Positions 1-7,078 are shown, counted from the stretch's first letter. The stretch: DNA of 64,000 bases from Luteolibacter flavescens (GCF_025950085.1 NZ_JAPDDS010000002.1:248001-312000), one strand, 5' to 3'. Notes: generated from the letters alone by a model not told the origin. Numbers and translations are program-made.

Positions 1-540
1 GGAGTCGAAGAGTTCGATGAGGCGGTCCGCGGTGCGGCGCGTGTAGCCGGTGTAGTGGTGGACGAGATCGTCCCAGGTGCGAGGATCGGACAATTTGTCC
101 GATCCGGCCTGATTGTTCCCCCGCTTCACGCCGTGGTCCTTCTTGAGCTGGGCGAGTTGCCAGCCGAGGAAGGCTTGGATCTCCAGGTAGGTGCGACCGG
201 TTTCGCGGAGGCGACCGGCGGTTTCGCGCACGGCGAGCCAGCGCGGATCTTCGATCTCCGGGACCGGGCTGTCGGTGGTGACCTCGACCGGGGCGAGCGC
301 GGCAGTCGGCAGCTTGGCGATGGCCGACTTGATCGCGTTGATCAGCGACTTGCGGTGGCTGCCGCGGATCTCATGGGCAAGGCAGCCTTCGAGGATCTGG
401 CGCTTCGTTGTTTCGTCGATCTTTGGCTCACGCTCTTCCGGGCGCTCAAGCAGTGAACGGATGGAGGCCTTGCCGTCGTCAATGGACGTGCAGCAGATCC
501 AACGGAGGTAATCATCAAGGGTGGGATTCTCTACGGACAT
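1..540 (-). CDS. Phage early protein, DUF3102-like (C-terminus cut off)
   Basis: The gene starts at ATG 540-538 and stays open to the window edge, giving 180 visible residues without a stop. The second half contains FLGWQLAQLKKDHG followed by a segment reading TWDDLVHHYTGYTRRTADR. This pattern (a helix with a conserved GxxL..xK, then a short sertAxrl-type helix) is typical of DUF3102-like phage proteins thought to bind DNA. It is the last visible gene of the leftward early operon, two bases after the small membrane protein upstream. Function is not known; family assignment is by eye. Confidence 0.6.
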   Translation of the reverse strand, partial: MSVENPTLDDYLRWICCTSIDDGKASIRSLLERPEEREPKIDETTKRQILEGCLAHEIRGSHRKSLINAIKSAIAKLPTAALAPVEVTTDSPVPEIEDPRWLAVRETAGRLRETGRTYLEIQAFLGWQLAQLKKDHGVKRGNNQAGSDKLSDPRTWDDLVHHYTGYTRRTADRLIELFDS

Positions 541-542
541 GG

Positions 543-746
543 TCAGCGGGAGATGGGTTTGGAGAGCGGGGTGTCGTTGCGCTGGTCCTCAATGGCGCGG
601 GCGCGCTGGAGGAATTCGATTTGCCGCCATGCGCCCTTCTCGGCGGCGCGTAGCTGGGCCGGGACGAAGAGACCGCGGGCGACGTAGCCGAGGACGGCTC
701 CGGCGATGACGCCGAGACCGGCAATGAGCGGGGTGATTTCGGGCAT
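543..746 (-). CDS. Small single-span phage membrane protein
   Basis: This 67-residue protein has one hydrophobic segment at its N-terminus (LIAGLGVIAGAVLGYVARGL, about residues 7-26) followed by a charged helix (RAAEKGAWRQIEFLQRAR). The layout suggests an inner-membrane protein with a short cytoplasmic or periplasmic tail. It lies in the tightly packed leftward early operon, with the next gene starting two bases beyond its stop. No family is recognised. Confidence 0.55.
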   Translation of the reverse strand: MPEITPLIAGLGVIAGAVLGYVARGLFVPAQLRAAEKGAWRQIEFLQRARAIEDQRNDTPLSKPISR

Positions 747-769
747 GGCGGGAAAGAGGTGATCGGTGA

Positions 770-1039
770 TCAGTGGGCGGCTGCGATCTTGGCGGCGCGG
801 ATCGCTTGCTTGGCGGCGCGCTGCTCGGGCGTTGCGTTGCCGGGAAGAAGGTCCGCGGCGGCGAGGACGCGATGGGCTTGCTGTTCGCGGAACTCGGTGA
901 CGATGGCGGCCACGGTCTTGCCGGGCTGGTTCTCGACGAGGCCACAGATCCAGCCGACGAAGCGGTTGGTCGCTGCCTGGTCGAGGGTGGTGAGGTAGCC
1001 GGAGAGTTCTTCCCGGGCTGCGAGGGAGAGCCTTTTCAT
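770..1039 (-). CDS. Hypothetical phage early protein
   Basis: An 89-residue, mostly helical soluble protein. Its start overlaps the stop of the upstream gene by four bases (ATGA), which supports translational coupling and the chosen start. The visible sequence contains TNRFVGWICGLVENQPGKTV and an Ala/Arg-rich C-terminal helix (EQRAAKQAIRAAKIAAA). No domain is recognised. Its position between the sigma-like regulator and a small membrane protein suggests an accessory early function only. Confidence 0.55.
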   Translation of the reverse strand: MKRLSLAAREELSGYLTTLDQAATNRFVGWICGLVENQPGKTVAAIVTEFREQQAHRVLAAADLLPGNATPEQRAAKQAIRAAKIAAAH

Positions 1040-1332
1040 GGTTGTGATTCGGGATCGTGATCGGGAGTGAGTGCGGCCTTGGCGCGGGCGAGAAAGCGGG
1101 CTTCCAGGCGGCGGACGCGCTTGCGGCTGATGCCGTAGATGGCGGCGATGGTTTCCTGGCTGATCTGGCTGCCGGGGGGTGGCAGGAGGCCGGTCATCTG
1201 GAGGGCGGCGAGGCGGATGGGGCCGGGGGCTAACAGGGCCAGCTCGATGATGGCGTCCGCGAGGAGCTCGGCCTCGGCGTCGGCCAGGGCGTCATCGTCG
1301 GCGGTCGGGGAGGTGGCTGTTAGGTCGGGCAT
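1036..1332 (-). CDS. Sigma-70 region 4-like helix-turn-helix protein
   Basis: A 98-residue protein whose C-terminal third reads TIAAIYGISRKRVRRLEARF, close in form to region 4.2 of bacterial sigma-70 factors (typically IA..LGlSreRVRqiE..al). There is no region 2 or other sigma domain, so it is a stand-alone DNA-binding helix-turn-helix. The N-terminal part is acidic and helical (DALADAEAELLADAIIELAL). Within an early phage operon, a role as transcriptional regulator of early or late genes is likely. This is inference; DNA-binding rests on the helix-turn-helix pattern. Confidence 0.6.
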   Translation of the reverse strand: MPDLTATSPTADDDALADAEAELLADAIIELALLAPGPIRLAALQMTGLLPPPGSQISQETIAAIYGISRKRVRRLEARFLARAKAALTPDHDPESQP

Positions 1333-1360
1333 GAGGGAAGGAGTGCCGGGTGGGCGGTGA

Positions 1361-1534
1361 TCAGCGGTGGAAGTCGCCGCGGTCCTGAGCGTCCTGGTGA
1401 CGGCGGAGATGAGGGGGCAGGGCGTCGCGCTTGATGCGGACCGGGACGTGCTTGGGCTTCTCGTCGGCGCGGACCGCGAGGGCCGTGGCGATGGCGCAGA
1501 TGACGAGGCCGAGGAGGTAGAGGGTGGTGAACAT
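1361..1534 (-). CDS. 57-residue exported or membrane-anchored phage peptide
   Basis: A small open frame (ATG 1534-1532, TGA 1363-1361) fits the gap in the leftward operon. It encodes an N-terminal hydrophobic stretch (MFTTLYLLGLVICAIATALA) followed by a short basic tail (PKHVPVRIKRDALPPHLRR). The hydrophobic segment could be a signal peptide ending near AVRA or a membrane anchor. Codon use has the same high third-position GC as its neighbours. It is supported by position and composition, not by homology. Confidence 0.45.
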   Translation of the reverse strand: MFTTLYLLGLVICAIATALAVRADEKPKHVPVRIKRDALPPHLRRHQDAQDRGDFHR

Positions 1535-1579
1535 GGTTGTGTCGGTTGGTGGTTGTCGGTTCAGGCCGGTGGGTGCCGG

Positions 1580-1798
1580 TCAGTGATTCAGTTGCGAGAG
1601 GAGGTCGGCTTCCGCTTCGGAGGCGGCGGAGAAGTGCTTGGCGGCGGCAGCAGCGGCCACGGACAGATCCGGGCAGTCGTCGTGCAGTGCGGTGGCAACG
1701 AGGGTGCAGACATCAGCGTGCTCCTTGGGTGGAGAGTCGGACGCGGCGTTCAGCGCGAGCCGGGCGAGCCGGGAGAGGGCCATCTGTTTTGGGGTCAT
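1580..1798 (-). CDS. Hypothetical phage early protein overlapping the Ner-like gene
   Basis: A 72-residue Ala-rich helical protein starting MTPKQMALSRLARLAL and ending near SQLNH. Its start lies inside the 3' part of the Ner-like regulator gene, with an unusually long 86-base out-of-frame overlap. The sequence contains two Cys (HADVCTLV and HDDCPDLS). No family is recognised. The ORF is believed because it fills the operon and has neighbour-like codon use; a later start at the second Met (six residues in) is equally possible. Confidence 0.45.
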   Translation of the reverse strand: MTPKQMALSRLARLALNAASDSPPKEHADVCTLVATALHDDCPDLSVAAAAAAKHFSAASEAEADLLSQLNH

Positions 1799-1976
1799 GG
1801 TTCAGGGCTTCGGCTATTGCTTGCGTGACGTGGGGGTAGCGATTGGAGCCGTTGATCGCGGCTGACGTGGTGGTCCGGGGGTAGTGGATGCGAGAGGCCA
1901 ACTCAGTGATGGTCCAACCGAGGTCGATGAGGCGCTTCTTTGCCCAAGCGGGAAACTGCTTGTGGGTCTTAGCCAT
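1713..1976 (-). CDS. Ner/Cro-like helix-turn-helix regulator
   Basis: The protein of 87 residues starts at MAKTHKQFPAWAKKRL (ATG 1976-1974). A helix-turn-helix follows: DLGWTITELASRIHYPRTTT, then an Asn/Gly turn and a second helix (VTQAIAEAL). This matches small Ner-, Cro- or XRE-type phage regulators, which bind the early operator and repress early or repressor transcription. It is the first gene of the leftward early operon and diverges from the LexA-like repressor gene, the usual arrangement of a lysogeny switch. A longer frame to 2078 would run across the operator region and into the repressor gene, so it was rejected. Confidence 0.7.
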   Translation of the reverse strand: MAKTHKQFPAWAKKRLIDLGWTITELASRIHYPRTTTSAAINGSNRYPHVTQAIAEALNHDPKTDGPLPARPARAERRVRLSTQGAR

Positions 1977-2052
1977 TTTGTTAGCGTCAACCGCGTTGAC
2001 GGAGGGCAACTTAGTGGACGTCCGACAACACGACAACAACAAAGTGGATATA
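1977..2052. promoter_or_regulatory. Divergent operator/promoter region of the prophage switch
   Basis: This 76-base gap separates the Ner-like gene and the repressor gene. It holds a palindrome at 1985-2001 with 7-base arms and a 3-base centre (CGTCAAC-CGC-GTTGACG) and a second perfect 8-base palindrome, GGACGTCC, at 2016-2023. These are good candidates for operators of the repressor and/or the Ner-like protein. Which protein binds which site is inference. A TATAAT at 2049-2054 overlaps the repressor start codon and is probably coincidental. Confidence 0.55.
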
Positions 2053-2706
2053 ATGCCGACAATTTCACCCGAGCGCATTTCGCTCTACAGGAAACAAAAT
2101 GGCCTAACCCAAGAGGAGCTTGGGAACCGCCTTGGCATTACGGCCAAATATGTGGGCATGATCGAACGCGGGGAGAAACAAGTGGAGGAAACCAGTTCGC
2201 TTGGCTTGCTCTTTCAGATCCTCGGGGGGGCACAAATGCCGTCTGACGGTGGTGGCGAGACCATTTCCTCCTTCGCTGCGCCTGAAGACCACAGGGAGCG
2301 TCGCATGAAGAATCGCCTGATTCCCGTCGTGGGCTGGGCTCACGCTGGAACTGCGGTCAGCTACGAGCAACTGCCCGACTCATGGGTCGCAAAGGTGCCG
2401 ACCGAATGCCGCGATCCGAAAGCCTTCGGTGTCCGCCTGGAAGGAGACTCGATGGAGAGCGCGGGAAGGATCGGCTTCACGGAAGGTGACCTGCTGGTGG
2501 CAATGCCCGGCGAGGAAGCCTACAGCGGATGCTTCGTCATCGCGCGCTTCGCCAATGACGGCGTGACCTTCCGTCGATTTGAAAGCACGGGCGACGTGAT
2601 CCGCCTCGTCCCGCTGAATGAGCGCTATCCCGTAACGCAGCACACCCGTGAGGAATTTTCGTGGATCTATCCAGTGTGGGGCAGGTGGTCCCAGCTATGG
2701 AAGTAA
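2053..2706 (+). CDS. Prophage repressor, HTH-XRE plus LexA/S24-type domain
   Basis: The 217-residue protein starts at MPTISPERISLY. Residues about 5-60 form an XRE helix-turn-helix (LTQEELGNRLGITAKYVGMI). The C-terminal half is a LexA/CI-type S24 domain: a possible Ala98-Gly99 cleavage bond (AHAGTA) and the nucleophile Ser133 in LEGDSME. The position normally held by the catalytic Lys (VTvKR in LexA) is Arg174 in VTFRRFE. Autocleavage may therefore be impaired. The protein should keep the prophage silent by binding the divergent operator region just upstream. A longer frame from 1888 runs through the operator and the Ner-like gene and was rejected. Confidence 0.85.
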   Translation: MPTISPERISLYRKQNGLTQEELGNRLGITAKYVGMIERGEKQVEETSSLGLLFQILGGAQMPSDGGGETISSFAAPEDHRERRMKNRLIPVVGWAHAGTAVSYEQLPDSWVAKVPTECRDPKAFGVRLEGDSMESAGRIGFTEGDLLVAMPGEEAYSGCFVIARFANDGVTFRRFESTGDVIRLVPLNERYPVTQHTREEFSWIYPVWGRWSQLWK

Positions 2707-2724
2707 TCCTAACAGAGTGCCACC

Positions 2725-3120
2725 ATGAAGGAATACAAGGTCATCTCCCAAAACGACAAGTGGTTCAGCGGTCGCTTCGATCCCGCGAAGCTCCAGAAGC
2801 TGCTTAACGAGCAAGCCCGCCAAGGATGGGTCGTGAAATCCATGTGCTCGGCTTCTCGTGAAGGCGTGTTGCTGGGCGGTAACAAGGACGAAATGATTAT
2901 CCTGCTTGAGCGCGACCTGCCAACGGAAGCCACTGCCACTGCTGCCACCAAAAAGGCCAGTCAAGGCCCCTCCTCTCCATATCCAAGCCAACCAGAGCAC
3001 GGCGACGCGGCGAGACGGCGGGCGGAACTCGACAAGATCCTTGCTCTAATTGAGGAGTCCGATTGGGACCCGCTGGAGAAGCGTCGCCAGAAGCTGAAAG
3101 CAATCGCCGACTATTCCTGA
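2725..3120 (+). CDS. DUF4177 domain protein
   Basis: A 131-residue protein. The N-terminal 65 residues fit DUF4177: an MKEYKVISQND start, FDPAKLQKLLNEQARQGWVV and an ending strand EMIILLERDL. A Thr/Ala/Pro linker and a charged C-terminal helix (ARRRAELDKILALIEES) follow. The gene starts 18 bases after the repressor and is probably co-transcribed with it, so it may be expressed in the lysogen. The molecular function of DUF4177 is unknown. Confidence 0.65.
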   Translation: MKEYKVISQNDKWFSGRFDPAKLQKLLNEQARQGWVVKSMCSASREGVLLGGNKDEMIILLERDLPTEATATAATKKASQGPSSPYPSQPEHGDAARRRAELDKILALIEESDWDPLEKRRQKLKAIADYS

Positions 3121-3127
3121 CCGGAGG

Positions 3128-3487
3128 ATGAAACAGACAACCAGGATCTATAAGCTCTCAGGGTTGTTCTTTCTTGCCGTGTTTTTTCTGATCTCGCGGG
3201 GGAAGAAGAACGACGGTGCCGGTGATTGGTCCGGCGGCTCCGCCGTGCAGGCCCGTCCGCGGACCGGGCACCTGGGGCCTGAAACGGTAGCCAATTTTGA
3301 AGAGGGCTCGCTCGGCCTTGAGGTGCTCAAGGAGCGGCGGGCGAAGCTGGTGGCCGAGCCCAATAATGATCCAGCACGCGAGCAATCCATCGCGGATCTG
3401 GACGTTGCGATCACGGCCCTGGAAGCCGACCTTGCTCGATGGCATGCAGAGATCGATGCGGCGCTGCCCGGGAAGGATGATCCATGA
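3128..3487 (+). CDS. Single-span membrane protein, unknown
   Basis: The 119-residue product has one transmembrane segment near its N-terminus (LSGLFFLAVFFLISR, residues about 10-24) preceded by positive charges. A low-complexity stretch and a helical C-terminal region (KERRAKLVAEPNNDPAREQ) follow. It lies 7 bases after the DUF4177 gene, and the next gene overlaps its stop by four bases (ATGA), so it is part of the lysogeny-side operon. No family recognised. Confidence 0.55.
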   Translation: MKQTTRIYKLSGLFFLAVFFLISRGKKNDGAGDWSGGSAVQARPRTGHLGPETVANFEEGSLGLEVLKERRAKLVAEPNNDPAREQSIADLDVAITALEADLARWHAEIDAALPGKDDP

Positions 3488-3864
3488 AACACTGGCGGCG
3501 CATCGAAGATCCGAAGGTCGGCGCGCGGGCGTGGCTGCTCAGTGCCAACTTCGGACGCTGGCTGTGGCGCAAGGAAGTGAAGGTCATCGGCCTCTTCCGC
3601 GACGGGGTAACTGCCGATGTGGAGGCCGGGACGTGGAGCCGCCAGGTCTTCATCCATCACCTCGACTGCGGGCGGGAGTTCCGCACGGCTGGCGGCGAGT
3701 GGATACCGGAGACCGATGACCGGGTGCGGCGCTGGTTGATCAAGGCAATCAAGGACATCGATGCCGGTGGCTCGCGGGTGATAGAGCCGAAGGACGAGCT
3801 GAACCGGGAATACATTCGGGATGACCTTTATTGGGTGCTCCGTCGCAACGGGTGGAAGCTGTAG
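3484..3864 (+). CDS. Hypothetical prophage protein
   Basis: A 126-residue soluble, basic protein rich in Trp and Arg (for example ARAWLLSANFGRWLWRKEVK). No domain is recognised. Its start overlaps the preceding gene by ATGA, which fixes the start. It is the last gene of the repressor-DUF4177 operon before an oppositely oriented gene. Genes in this place are often lysogenic conversion or exclusion genes, but nothing in the sequence shows that here. Confidence 0.55.
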   Translation: MKHWRRIEDPKVGARAWLLSANFGRWLWRKEVKVIGLFRDGVTADVEAGTWSRQVFIHHLDCGREFRTAGGEWIPETDDRVRRWLIKAIKDIDAGGSRVIEPKDELNREYIRDDLYWVLRRNGWKL

Positions 3865-3896
3865 ATTTGTCTATTTTAAGAAGCTCGCGGGAATTC

Positions 3897-4424
3897 TCAC
3901 GGCTGCTCCTGTCCATTGCATTTGCGGTCCCACCAAGCTGCAAGTCTGGGCATCCATTTCCCGCATAGCGCGTCGCTTCTCAGCAGGATGTCTTTCTCCA
4001 TTTCCTCGGCCCCGTTGAAAATCTCGCCGATTGTGCAGATCATGTCTTTTGTCACGCAGCCGGATCGCATGGAGGAAATCGCTGTAACAAAGTGGGCGTT
4101 TTTCTCGACAATCTCATTCAGGCCGGACCGGAGAGATGGAAAGTGAAGGGCAACGAGAGCTTGCAGCTTAGTGGTCAGATCCCATCCTGAGATTTGATAG
4201 AAAAGCTGCGTATTCAGAGACACGTCTTTGACGTCACCCTCCAATAGCAATTGCCGCGCGAGCGAGCGCTCCCTGAACTGGTCCAAGCATTGAAGAACAA
4301 GCTCAAGCTTCTCTGTCAGCAACCTTACTCTTTCCCGGTGATGATTGAGAGTATGGGTGGTGATAGCGGCAATGATGCCGCCGAGAACTCCGCTTAGCAG
4401 GATTTTGAGAAGCTCCAGACTCAT
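3897..4424 (-). CDS. Membrane-anchored helical protein in opposite orientation
   Basis: A 175-residue protein starting MSLELLKILLSG, with a single N-terminal membrane segment (residues about 5-24) followed by a helical soluble domain (ERVRLLTEKLELVLQCLDQF). A GTG at 4466 would add 14 residues (ATHPPINER region) and cannot be excluded; neither start has a clear ribosome binding site. It points against its neighbours on both sides, which suggests an independently expressed cargo ('moron') gene. Its AT content is visibly higher than that of surrounding genes. Function unknown. Confidence 0.55.
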   Translation of the reverse strand: MSLELLKILLSGVLGGIIAAITTHTLNHHRERVRLLTEKLELVLQCLDQFRERSLARQLLLEGDVKDVSLNTQLFYQISGWDLTTKLQALVALHFPSLRSGLNEIVEKNAHFVTAISSMRSGCVTKDMICTIGEIFNGAEEMEKDILLRSDALCGKWMPRLAAWWDRKCNGQEQP

Positions 4425-4561
4425 GCGCTCATTGATAGGAGGATGCGTGGCTCCGGCAAGCGTCACAATTCCCAGCAGATTAATGTTGGGTAGATCGGTG
4501 GGGGTGAAAATCTGTTAGTGATTCGGGGCCGAAGCTTTTGCTCACGTGGTAGAGTGTGGGC

Positions 4562-4894
4562 ATGGACGCCAAGCCGGAGCAGCTTTCCCTTTCCCTGGTG
4601 TGGGAAAGCGAGCTGGTGCGCAGCGGCGACGGATCGGTGACGCTGCGCGCGACGCGGCCACTGTCCGAGGTGTCGGCGAAGCGGGCGGCGAAGATGCTGT
4701 GCGTGAGCGAATGGACGATCCAGAAGCTGTGGCGGCTGGGTGAGCTGGAGGGCTACAAGCCCGGAGGCGTGCGCCGTCGCAAGGATGGCCGGGGTTCCAA
4801 TGCCCGGCTGGTGCTCGACGCAGGAAGCGTGCTGGCCTATAAGGCGCGACAGCAGGCGGAGGCCAAGCGCGAGCAGGCCTGCGGGCTGTGGTGA
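4562..4894 (+). CDS. MerR/excisionase-type DNA-binding protein
   Basis: A 110-residue protein (ATG 4562; an in-frame GTG lies six bases earlier). Residues about 40-75 (LSEVSAKRAAKMLCVSEWTI then QKLWRLGELEGYKPGG) form a winged helix-turn-helix like the N-terminal domain of MerR and of phage excisionases. A later segment, NARLVLDAGSVLAYKARQ, fits the wing and second recognition helix. It sits between the lysogeny genes and the lysis genes. It could be a late-gene activator or an excisionase; the sequence does not decide. Confidence 0.55.
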   Translation: MDAKPEQLSLSLVWESELVRSGDGSVTLRATRPLSEVSAKRAAKMLCVSEWTIQKLWRLGELEGYKPGGVRRRKDGRGSNARLVLDAGSVLAYKARQQAEAKREQACGLW

Positions 4895-5047
4895 GCGATC
4901 TGCGGGGACGGTGATGTCCCCCATCTCCGCGGGGGCGAGAGGCCCGATTGCGAGCGATATGCTTGCGGTGCTGGCAGTGCGGGCCGGGGTTCGCGGCGGT
5001 TGTGCAAGGTGCGTGCGTTGCCCGTGCAGGGCGTTCGCACCACCTCC

Positions 5048-5566
5048 ATGAAAGAGAAACTCGGATCACTCATCCAAGGCCTTGCCATCGCGCTGGGCAG
5101 CATCGGCACCTTCCTTGAAGGACAGAACCTGATCGCGCCCGAAGACGTGGCAGCGGTCAACAACGCGGGCGGCTCCATTGCTGCGGCCCTCGGCATCATT
5201 CTCGCGGCGATCATCATGCATGTGATCGGCAGCCGCATCAAAAAGTCTGGCGTTGGCAACTCCGGGGGGAACCTGCCCGCCATTGCCCTGACCATGACGG
5301 TGGCGCTTTCCATGGTTGGGGCGCTGCCGTCGTGTTCGGTGGTCAGCAGTGCCGTGACCGGCGCGCCGATCCCGGCGACGAGCGTGCAGCGTGCCGATCA
5401 GCCGGGCGCACGGCCATTCCTGGTGGCGAGCGCGGACGTGGCCCAGGCAGAGGCCGAGGCGGACGCTGCGGAGCAGGCCGGGACCAAGCCGCCGATCCAC
5501 GGGCTCTATGATGCGGGGAGGGCGGCCACTGCGGTGCGCGAGGTTTTTACCGAATCGTCCAAATAG
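5048..5566 (+). CDS. Putative holin or lysis-associated membrane protein
   Basis: The 172-residue product starts at MKEKLGSLIQG. It has hydrophobic segments at about residues 8-24 (LIQGLAIALGSIGTF), 42-62 (GSIAAALGIILAAIIMHVIG) and 78-94 (AIALTMTVALSMVGAL), the last followed by PSC at 95-97. The first two look like a small holin. The third, ending before Cys97, resembles a lipoprotein signal. The gene directly precedes the endolysin gene, which supports a lysis role. The 150 bases upstream contain a small hairpin (4904-4921) and no strong ribosome binding site. Holin identity is inferred from context. Confidence 0.5.
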   Translation: MKEKLGSLIQGLAIALGSIGTFLEGQNLIAPEDVAAVNNAGGSIAAALGIILAAIIMHVIGSRIKKSGVGNSGGNLPAIALTMTVALSMVGALPSCSVVSSAVTGAPIPATSVQRADQPGARPFLVASADVAQAEAEADAAEQAGTKPPIHGLYDAGRAATAVREVFTESSK

Positions 5567-5672
5567 CCCTCACCCGCCGCTGAACCCTTTCGGGGAGGGG
5601 CCGCCGATGAAGTTCCCGGCCGCCCCATGAGGAGGCAACCCCCTCCCCGATTTCAATCTTCCCTCTGCTCCA

Positions 5673-6353
5673 ATGAAGACTGCTTCCATCATGATCGACG
5701 CCGGGCACGGCGGCAAAGATCCCGGCGCTGTCGGCCCGGGCGGGCTGCGCGAGAAAGACGTGGCGTTGAAAGTCGCCCAGTTGCTCGGTGCCATGCTGGC
5801 CCTCGCCGGGGTCACGGTTTTCTTCACACGCTCCGATGATCGCTTCCTTGAACTGGCACAGCGGGCAGATCTGGCGAACAAGGCTGAGGTCGATCTCTTC
5901 CTGTCGATCCATTGCAACTCGGCCTCCACACCGGCCCGCGGTTTCGAGGTCTTCACCACGCCAGGGCAGACGGCGGCAGATCCCTTCGCCACCGAACTCT
6001 TCAAGGCCTACGCGCTGAAGTTCCCGACGCTGCCGAAGCGGATGGACGCGAGTGATGGCGACCCCGACAAGGAAGCATCCTTCGCGGTGCTGCGGCTGAG
6101 CAAGATGCCTGCGGCGCTCTTCGAGTTGGACTTCATCAGCGCCCCGGGTGGCGAGGGCTTCCTCGGCGACGACAAGATGCAGGTGGAGATGGCCATGGCG
6201 CTTGCCGATGGTGTGCTGGCCCATCTGCGCATGGTGCCGTCCGCGGCTCCTGTCGCGCCTGCCGCTCCCACCACGAGCATCCCGCTTCCCACGGTGAAGA
6301 GCGAGCTGCGCCGCCTGGTCACCGAACTCTCCACCCTGGCCGAGCGGGCATGA
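5673..6353 (+). CDS. Endolysin, N-acetylmuramoyl-L-alanine amidase (Amidase_3)
   Basis: The 226-residue enzyme cleaves the amide bond between N-acetylmuramic acid and L-alanine in peptidoglycan. The zinc-amidase motifs are complete: His12 in MIDAGHGGKDPGA, Glu27 in LREKDVALK, His80 in LFLSIHCNS and the catalytic Glu151 in LFELDFIS. The amidase domain covers residues 1 to about 190; a Pro/Ala linker and short helical tail follow. There is no signal peptide, so release needs a holin, probably the membrane protein encoded just upstream. The next gene starts inside its stop codon (ATGA). Confidence 0.9.
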   Translation: MKTASIMIDAGHGGKDPGAVGPGGLREKDVALKVAQLLGAMLALAGVTVFFTRSDDRFLELAQRADLANKAEVDLFLSIHCNSASTPARGFEVFTTPGQTAADPFATELFKAYALKFPTLPKRMDASDGDPDKEASFAVLRLSKMPAALFELDFISAPGGEGFLGDDKMQVEMAMALADGVLAHLRMVPSAAPVAPAAPTTSIPLPTVKSELRRLVTELSTLAERA

Positions 6354-6589
6354 GCGGCAAGGAGATCCTCACGGGGTTGCGCCACCACGCGGCGCATGCA
6401 GCCGAGGCGCTGCAAGCCTGCGCGGAAGCCCTGACGGGGCTCTCGCCCGAAGACTACGGCGATCTTCTCGCCGAGCTGGGCCGCGAGAGCGCGCCCGAAG
6501 ACCAGATGATCGCGGGGATGTGCCTCGCCGAATCGCAGTCCCGCTACCTCGCCCTCACCCGCCCATCCGACCTCTCCACCCATGCTTGA
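6350..6589 (+). CDS. Small helical protein of the lysis module
   Basis: A 79-residue, acidic, Ala/Leu-rich helical protein (LRHHAAHAAEALQACAEALT). It overlaps the endolysin stop by four bases and the next gene by eight, so it is translationally coupled within the lysis segment. No domain, signal peptide or membrane span is seen. Role unknown; it may regulate or chaperone a lysis protein. Confidence 0.55.
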   Translation: MSGKEILTGLRHHAAHAAEALQACAEALTGLSPEDYGDLLAELGRESAPEDQMIAGMCLAESQSRYLALTRPSDLSTHA

Positions 6590-7067
6590 TCTCCTACTCC
6601 TCGCCGCGCAGGTAGCGCCTTCCCACGATTCCCACGTTTCCGGCGATTTCACGCTCAAGCTGGTGGGAGGCATCTTCTCCGGCATTGGTGTCCTCTTCGC
6701 CGCCGTGTGGGCCGCCTACAGGAAGGGCCAGAGCAGCCCGACGACCGAGACCACCATCAAGGCACCCGTGCCGGTGGTGACGGTGCAGTCGGCGACGGTG
6801 TGGGCGCGGCAGGATGAACTCGCCGCCTTGCGGGCCGATGTCGAGGAGCTGAAGGGCGACATGGATCACAAGCTCGACCGCTTGCTGGCCGGGCAGGCCG
6901 AGGAGCGGAAGACCGCACGCGACGCCCTGGGGAAAGTCCATGGGCGGGCCGACAAGAACGCCGAGTCCCTCGCCGAGCTGCGGGGCGAGGTGAAGCAGAT
7001 GAGCACCAACCTGGAGCGCCTGCTGGTGCTCGCCACCCAGCCGAAGGGCCGTGGGACCAACTCCTGA
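6582..7067 (+). CDS. Membrane-anchored coiled-coil protein, possible spanin or antiholin
   Basis: The 161-residue product has a membrane segment at about residues 28-45 (LVGGIFSGIGVLFAAVWAAY), a short linker, and a long heptad-like helix (ALRADVEELKGDMDHKLDRL and onward). A membrane anchor followed by a coiled coil next to holin and endolysin genes is the form of i-spanins such as Rz, but the same form occurs in other tail or lysis accessory proteins. No family is recognised. Start ATG 6582 overlaps the previous gene by eight bases. Confidence 0.5.
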   Translation: MLDLLLLAAQVAPSHDSHVSGDFTLKLVGGIFSGIGVLFAAVWAAYRKGQSSPTTETTIKAPVPVVTVQSATVWARQDELAALRADVEELKGDMDHKLDRLLAGQAEERKTARDALGKVHGRADKNAESLAELRGEVKQMSTNLERLLVLATQPKGRGTNS

Positions 7068-7078
7068 TCTCTCCATCC

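Noticed and set aside
2049-2054. Perfect TATAAT just before the repressor coding sequence
   Set aside because: It overlaps the start codon, so it cannot serve as the -10 for this start, and no -35 is at the right distance.
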